A stretch of DNA of 52,267 nt. Source: Schwartzia sp. (in: firmicutes) (GTDB lineage: Bacteria > Bacillota > Negativicutes > Selenomonadales > Selenomonadaceae). The notes under the pieces are model-generated. The model was not told where the DNA came from. It did no database searches and saw nothing but the letters and a program-made list of their open reading frames with translations. This document shows positions 48,550 to 52,267 of this stretch, piece by piece; the first letter of the stretch is position 1, and every line of letters begins with the position of its first letter. Where the stretch lies: positions 1 to 52,267 of the forward strand of contig JAFVAI010000030.1 in assembly GCA_017480545.1 (NCBI GenBank), written 5' to 3'. The position numbers and the translations under genes are program-made.

Positions 48550-49693
48550 ATGGACGCCACATGTCCTGACTGCGGCTGGGCGACGGCTGCAAGCCAAAGT
48601 GGAAGCCGGACTGACACCGCTTGCGCTGACGCGGATGAAGCTGGGCAGCGGCTTGGAAACCATAGATGAAGTAGACAATCTGGTTGACCTTGTTGCGCCG
48701 GAAGTGTCGTTCCCTATCAGCTCAGCAACCGTGAAAGGCGACGTTTGTACTGTCTTGGGAGTTTTTTCGACAGCGAACATCGAGCATGGCTTTTATTGCC
48801 GTGAGTGGGGCATTTTTGCGGAAGACCCGGACGAGGGCGAAATCCTTTACGCGATCCTCATTGATGAAAAGTATGATTCCATCCCCGCAAATCTGCCGAC
48901 AGAGCTGACAATCACCTTCGCGCTGAACATCGTCATAGCCAACGGTACGGCAATCACCGCACGGATTGGCCCGGCTGGGCTGGTTGACGTGGATATGCTG
49001 AACGCATACACCCACAGTGTCACACGAATGACGCAGTACAAGGAAGGGGACGTTCTCAAGCTGCCGACCTTGCCGCACGGTCTTGTCTTGGAATGCCAAT
49101 CCGGGGGCGAAACGGACGAAATCCTTCCCGACGTTTCCGGCATGGCTGTCGGCGATACGTTGATGGACGGCACGGTGCTGTGGCAAGCGAAACGTCTCAT
49201 GCTCGCACCGAGCGCGGCGTATTACTACAAGCCGGAATGGATTTACGAGGCTATCGGGCGGCTGGTGTCTTTCGGGCAATCCGTCAAAAAGACCGCCGCG
49301 AAAATCGTTGCCGACAACGGCGAAACCTTCTATCTCGGCGGCGCGGCCATGGACGTCGATATCGACGAAATCCTCATCCCAAGCGACCGCTACGCTGGAA
49401 CGGTATTCCTCTATTACACGGCGGCGCAGCCGCTCGCGGCAGGGTTCGCATGGATAAAATGCGATGACATCGAAGGCGAGATCGTCAACGCGAGGCCGAC
49501 GTTCCTGCTCGACGATGGAAGCCGTATCGGAGCGACGAAAGCGAAAGTCACGCGCTCTGACGGCCTGTTCTACTACGTCGATACGGTCAGCCGTGAGCCA
49601 ATTACCACCAGCGGCGCGTACAGTTACGAAATCGCCACAGAGGACGATATTGACGAAATCATAGACCGGCTGGGAGGTGAGCAGGATGGTTGA
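48542..49693 (+). CDS. Tail fibre/collar protein
   Basis: A 383-residue protein with the phage tail-collar fibre N-terminus (WTPHVLTAAGRRLQAKVEAGLTPLALTRMKLGSG). The family docks fibres to the baseplate. The later part is beta-rich. GGAGTG precedes the ATG; it overlaps the XkdU-like gene by 8 bp. Confidence 0.88.
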   Translation: MSEWTPHVLTAAGRRLQAKVEAGLTPLALTRMKLGSGLETIDEVDNLVDLVAPEVSFPISSATVKGDVCTVLGVFSTANIEHGFYCREWGIFAEDPDEGEILYAILIDEKYDSIPANLPTELTITFALNIVIANGTAITARIGPAGLVDVDMLNAYTHSVTRMTQYKEGDVLKLPTLPHGLVLECQSGGETDEILPDVSGMAVGDTLMDGTVLWQAKRLMLAPSAAYYYKPEWIYEAIGRLVSFGQSVKKTAAKIVADNGETFYLGGAAMDVDIDEILIPSDRYAGTVFLYYTAAQPLAAGFAWIKCDDIEGEIVNARPTFLLDDGSRIGATKAKVTRSDGLFYYVDTVSREPITTSGAYSYEIATEDDIDEIIDRLGGEQDG

Positions 49694-49997
49694 CAAGGAA
49701 AAAGCCGCCAAGCTGCTCACGCTTGGTACGTTCGAGTATGCCGTTGCAAGGCTCGACCTTTTATACCAACGGCGCGAGGACGGCAAAGGGCTTTCGCAAA
49801 ACGACTTCACGAATGAGCTGAAAGCGAAGCTGGAACAGCTTAACCCGGATGACCAGTTCGCCACCGCCGACGAGGTGGACGAAGTGCTCGACCAGTATTT
49901 TCCTGGTGACGTCGATCCGGACGAAACCACTTCGGGTGACCCGGAAGAACCCGGCCATGATGTTTCCGGCGAGGAAGCCGACCAAGACAACATTTAA
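49686..49997 (+). CDS. Hypothetical small tail protein
   Basis: A 103-residue acidic protein: helical start (KEKAAKLLTLGTFEYAVARLDLLYQ) and a Pro/Asp/Glu-rich tail. The ATG at 49686 has GGAGGTGAG upstream and overlaps the fibre gene. Unassigned. Confidence 0.65.
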   Translation: MVDKEKAAKLLTLGTFEYAVARLDLLYQRREDGKGLSQNDFTNELKAKLEQLNPDDQFATADEVDEVLDQYFPGDVDPDETTSGDPEEPGHDVSGEEADQDNI

Positions 49998-50036
49998 CTG
50001 AATATATCGCCGCCGCAAGGCGGATGATATAGATGA

Positions 50037-50077
50037 AGTCCGACAAGGAATGGCATACCTGTCGGGCTATTTTATTT
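50037..50077 (+). terminator. Rho-independent terminator
   Basis: AGTCCGACA (50037-50045) pairs with TGTCGGGCT (50060-50068), one wobble, then ATTTTATTT. It separates the baseplate run from the fibre genes and could limit expression of the latter. Confidence 0.75.
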
Positions 50078-50101
50078 CAATCCAAGAAGGAGGAGATTTT
50101 T

Positions 50102-50866
50102 ATGCCGACCAATTTCACTGACGACCAACTTGCAAAGGCCACTCGTCTCAAACACCTCAAGAGCCTCGCGGCTCGCACGAAAGCCGTCACGGATGCGCTC
50201 GATTCCCGCACTTCTGCATTGGAGGCAGTAGGCGCACAGGCCAACGTCCTTGAGAGCGTCAGCGTCAACGGCATGCCGCAGACCATCTCTGAGAAGAACG
50301 TGGACATCACCATGCCCACGAAGGTCAGCGACCTCACGAACGATTCCGACTTCCAGTCCGGGACGCAGGTGCAGAACGCCATCGCCGCGAAGATTTCCAG
50401 CGCGTACAAGGCGGGCGGCACCAAAGCGTTCGCGGATTTGCCGGCGCTGCTCGTGGCTGCGAATGAGGGCTACGTTTACAACGTGTCCGACGCGTTCACG
50501 ACCACGGCGGACTTCGTTGAGGGCGCGGGCAAGAAGCATCCGGCAGGAACGAACGTCGTTGTCATCAACACCGCTGACGAGGGCGAGACGGCGGTTTACA
50601 AGTTCGACGTTCTCGCGGGCTTCGTTGACCTCTCCAATCTCGTCGAGAAGGAAGCGGGCAAGGGGCTTTCGACCGAGGACTACACGACCACCGAGAAGGA
50701 CAAGCTCGCGGCTATCAGCCAGCAGGCCAACAAGACCACGGTGACGACCGAAAAGGCCGGTACCATCGAGATCGACGGCACGAGCAAGGTCATCGTCGAG
50801 TTCGCGACGGACGAAGAAGTTGCCAGCATGATTGACGACGAGCTTCCGGCCCCGGCTGGCGCGTAA
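50102..50866 (+). CDS. Putative tail fibre protein
   Basis: A 254-residue protein. The N-terminal KATRLKHLKSLAARTKAVTD shares LKSLAART with the next fibre gene, so it is likely an N-terminal docking module. The repeat-like DITMPTKVSDLTNDSDFQ segment is common in phage fibres. AAGGAGGAG precedes the ATG. Its own terminator-like hairpin follows. Confidence 0.8.
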   Translation: MPTNFTDDQLAKATRLKHLKSLAARTKAVTDALDSRTSALEAVGAQANVLESVSVNGMPQTISEKNVDITMPTKVSDLTNDSDFQSGTQVQNAIAAKISSAYKAGGTKAFADLPALLVAANEGYVYNVSDAFTTTADFVEGAGKKHPAGTNVVVINTADEGETAVYKFDVLAGFVDLSNLVEKEAGKGLSTEDYTTTEKDKLAAISQQANKTTVTTEKAGTIEIDGTSKVIVEFATDEEVASMIDDELPAPAGA

Positions 50867-50885
50867 TCACGCCTCAGAAACAAGG

Positions 50886-50919
50886 CAAACGGGGCGGCTT
50901 AGGTCGCCCCTGTTTGTTT
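50886..50919 (+). terminator. Rho-independent terminator
   Basis: CAAACGGGGCG (50886-50896) pairs with CGCCCC-T-GTTTG (50905-50916) with one bulged base, then TTTC. Confidence 0.7.
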
Positions 50920-50938
50920 CTGGATTGGAGGTAAGTAA

Positions 50939-51271
50939 ATGGCAGGGACAAAAAAAGCAATAACCACAGACCATTTGAAATCACTGGCGGCGCGGACGGA
51001 AGACTGCATCGCGGAAGTTGCTTCCGCAGCGGCAGAAGCCATCGAAGAAGCGGTGCAGCTATTGAGCGAAGTGATGGCAGGGGCTTCAGCGACGAAAGCC
51101 GGAGCCGGTGGCATGGTTCCGGGACCAGCCGCAGGAGACCAGACGAAATTTCTGCGCGGCGATGGAACATGGGCGCAGCCATCTTTGGCTGACGCGGCGT
51201 TTGCAGTCAGCACATCGGACCCGCCCGCTGACAATCAAATGATTTGGGTTAAGGCGCAAAGCCTTAGCTGA
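50939..51271 (+). CDS. Putative tail fibre protein
   Basis: A 110-residue protein. DHLKSLAARTEDCIAEV shares the docking motif with the 50102 gene; the centre has KAGAGGMVPGPAAGDQTKF and LRGDGTWAQP, the short fibre motif GDQTKFLRGDGTW found in many phage fibres. GGAGGTAAGTAA precedes the ATG. Confidence 0.85.
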   Translation: MAGTKKAITTDHLKSLAARTEDCIAEVASAAAEAIEEAVQLLSEVMAGASATKAGAGGMVPGPAAGDQTKFLRGDGTWAQPSLADAAFAVSTSDPPADNQMIWVKAQSLS

Positions 51272-51288
51272 GAAGGAGGAATCACTAA

Positions 51289-52158
51289 ATGGCAGTAAGG
51301 AAATCGCAGATGTTTCTTCCCAACCCGACCACGGGTCAGCAGGAAATTCATCACATGGAAACCGAGCTTGAACAGATTGCGGACATGGCCGCATTCATGC
51401 AAGGGCTGAACAAAAAAGCCTCCGCTGCGGAGGTCCGCAACGCTATCGAAGCCGGTTATTTTCGCCGCGCTCGGAAGGCGTTCACGCTTGCAGACCTGTC
51501 GGCTGCGGTGGCGTCCGGCAACTACAACAAGTACGGCATCCTGCCGGGGGACTATTTCACTGGCGCGTCGGGATACACCTATATCTTCGCGGGCGCGAAC
51601 CCGCTGAAAGGCACCGTCGCGGGTTATCCGATTACGGCTGACCACGCCGGGCTTATCGTGGACACGCACGAGACATCGAAGTGGAACAACACGGACGACA
51701 CGACGGGCGGCTATGTCAGCTCTGTCCTGCACAGTTACCTCGTCAACACGGTGCTCCCGAAGGTCAAGGCCGACCTCGGCGGCGATAGCCATTTGTACGC
51801 ACATAGGAAATTATACTCGACGTCAATCAACCCGACAGGCTACAACCGTTTTGGTACGGCTACGGGTTGCACGAACAACTGGGCGTGGTCGGAGAACCAG
51901 TATATCGCGGCTCTGTCGGAGATGCAGGTGTACGGCGGGACGGTTTGGTCTTCGTCCGGACACGACACGGGCGAGGCGGATCAGCAGCTCGACGTGTTCA
52001 AGCGGTTCAAGCATACGGAAATTTTCGGCAACGAATATCCGTGGCTCCGCGTTGTTGCTTCTGCCACGTACGCGGCGAGTGCGAACAACGGCGGGGCCGC
52101 GAGCCATAACAGCGCGTCGTACGCGTATTATGTCGCCGGGCTTATTGCTTTCCATTAA
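51289..52158 (+). CDS. Lectin-fold-like tail protein, candidate DGR target protein
   Basis: A 289-residue protein. N-terminal helical docking part (about 1-65), then a beta-rich region and a C-terminal domain with SENQYIAALSEMQVYGGTVW, YPWLRVVASATYAASANN and the final YYVAGLIAFH. WLR followed by a run of small and aromatic residues close to the stop is what DGR variable proteins with a C-type-lectin (FGE-like) fold look like. It is the most probable receptor-binding protein of this phage. AAGGAGG precedes the ATG. Confidence 0.78.
   Translation: MAVRKSQMFLPNPTTGQQEIHHMETELEQIADMAAFMQGLNKKASAAEVRNAIEAGYFRRARKAFTLADLSAAVASGNYNKYGILPGDYFTGASGYTYIFAGANPLKGTVAGYPITADHAGLIVDTHETSKWNNTDDTTGGYVSSVLHSYLVNTVLPKVKADLGGDSHLYAHRKLYSTSINPTGYNRFGTATGCTNNWAWSENQYIAALSEMQVYGGTVWSSSGHDTGEADQQLDVFKRFKHTEIFGNEYPWLRVVASATYAASANNGGAASHNSASYAYYVAGLIAFH
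52042..52158 (+). other. Candidate variable repeat (VR) of a diversity-generating retroelement
   Basis: The last 38 codons, beginning at the Trp of YPWLR, encode a run rich in Ala, Asn, Ser and Tyr. Many codons end in C (TAC, AAC, AAC, GGC, GCC, AGC, AAC, AGC, TAC), as expected where AAC codons in a template repeat are mutated at the adenines. The extent cannot be fixed without the template, which is outside the window. Confidence 0.6.
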
Positions 52159-52163
52159 AAATT

Positions 52164-52184
52164 CCCCGCCCCTTGTGGGCGGGG
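52164..52184 (+). promoter_or_regulatory. GC hairpin downstream of the candidate VR
   Basis: CCCCGCCC (52164-52171) pairs with GGGCGGGG (52177-52184), loop CTTGT, starting six bases after the stop codon. In the Bordetella phage DGR an 8-bp hairpin just downstream of the VR is needed for efficient homing, and this one has the same stem length and place. It could also be a simple terminator, but no T run follows. Confidence 0.65.
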
Positions 52185-52217
52185 ACATAGCAGCATAACA
52201 GGGAGGCGATATGGTAG

Positions 52218-52267
52218 ATGAGCGTCCCGAAAGGGAAACAGAATAAATCGAAGATTGAGTTCGACGC
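52218..52267 (+). CDS. Avd-like four-helix bundle protein, start only (partial)
   Basis: From the ATG at 52218 (GGGAGG upstream at 11 bases) the frame reads MSVPKGKQNKSKIEFDA to the window edge. MSVPKxKRxxSxxE is a frequent N-terminus in four-helix bundle proteins of the Avd type that accompany DGR reverse transcriptases. Only 16 complete codons are visible, so this is a family-resemblance call. Confidence 0.5.
   Translation, partial: MSVPKGKQNKSKIEFD

Larger units (their letters stand above)
15604..52267 (+). mobile_element. Prophage, contractile-tailed (PBSX/Mu-like head, Xkd tail), right end outside window
   Basis: From the break in the tautomerase gene, 36.7 kb of almost wholly rightward genes encode phage packaging, head, contractile tail, baseplate and fibres. 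The portal and minor head protein are Mu-like (DUF935, MuF); the tail follows the Xkd order of PBSX. No integrase, transposase, repressor, holin or endolysin is visible. The left boundary (about 15600-15611) is inferred from where the tautomerase homology ends. Confidence 0.85.

Noticed and set aside
52211-52246. An 11-codon frame starting at the ATG 52211
   Set aside because: It ends after 11 codons. The ATG at 52218 in another frame reads on to the window edge and has the Avd-like start.
15604-52267. A transposable (Mu-type) phage, suggested by the Mu-like portal and MuF
   Set aside because: No transposase, MuB or Gam is visible and the left end shows no transposon terminus with early genes. 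PBSX-like tails with Mu-like heads also occur in integrating phages. The tautomerase break fits site-specific integration better, but transposition is not excluded because the other end is not seen.
1-52267. CRISPR arrays, tRNA and rRNA genes
   Set aside because: No regularly spaced repeat array and no cloverleaf with a CCA-like end was recognised by eye on either strand. A covariance search would be needed to exclude an unusual tRNA.

Overview
The window is a low-redundancy stretch of about 55% GC chromosome from a Firmicute-like anaerobe with ferredoxin and flavin chemistry, strong AGGAGG ribosome binding sites and short intergenic gaps. The style of the genes suggests a Negativicutes/Selenomonadales member, but no rRNA or marker gene is present, so this is inference only.

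Positions 1-141 are the 3' end of a group II intron: the last 22 codons of its reverse transcriptase, then catalytic domain V and domain VI with a bulged branch-point A. Positions 165-15611 are host chromosome. They hold a LysR regulator divergent from a LysE-type exporter, a LysR C-terminal relic, a flavoprotein, and a marR-hlyD-ABC2 permease-uspA operon with two matching operator palindromes. These are followed by an AraC regulator with an EFR1-type ferredoxin, a Tat-exported metallo-beta-lactamase-fold lipase-like protein, a four-gene oxidoreductase/hydrolase/MIF-tautomerase/DsbA-like operon, a DUF4160 pair, an HxlR regulator, a SYLF protein and an EamA permease. The host part ends in a 4-oxalocrotonate tautomerase gene cut off after about eight family-typical codons.

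From about 15604 to the right edge lies a prophage with a contractile tail, in which all genes but one run rightwards. It starts with small accessory genes (LysM, zinc-ribbon, short N6-methylase-like and DUF1848 proteins). Three tandem ParB-fold genes follow, the third fused to a methyltransferase domain. The packaging and head module comes next: small and large terminase, Mu-like DUF935 portal, a MuF protein with a C-terminal JAB-like domain, XkdF-type protease, scaffold, decoration protein and major capsid. The PBSX/Xkd-type tail module then follows: connectors, sheath, tube, XkdN chaperone with a programmed -1 frameshift signal, tape measure, XkdP/Q/R/S, baseplate J, XkdU and tail fibres. 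No integrase, repressor, portal-distal lysis genes or right attachment site are inside the window.

The most notable item is at the right edge. The last complete gene looks like the target protein of a diversity-generating retroelement (DGR): a lectin-fold-like tail protein whose C-terminal codons look like a variable repeat. It is followed within 6 bases by an 8-bp GC hairpin and then by the start of an Avd-like accessory gene. The template repeat and reverse transcriptase would lie just beyond the window. Other notable points are the predicted tautomerase attachment site, a JAB-type MuF extension with two overlapping small genes, two copies of a hairpin bracketing a 228-aa gene, an antisense Cys-rich gene inside the tail operon, and a 633-bp in-frame duplication in the tape measure gene.
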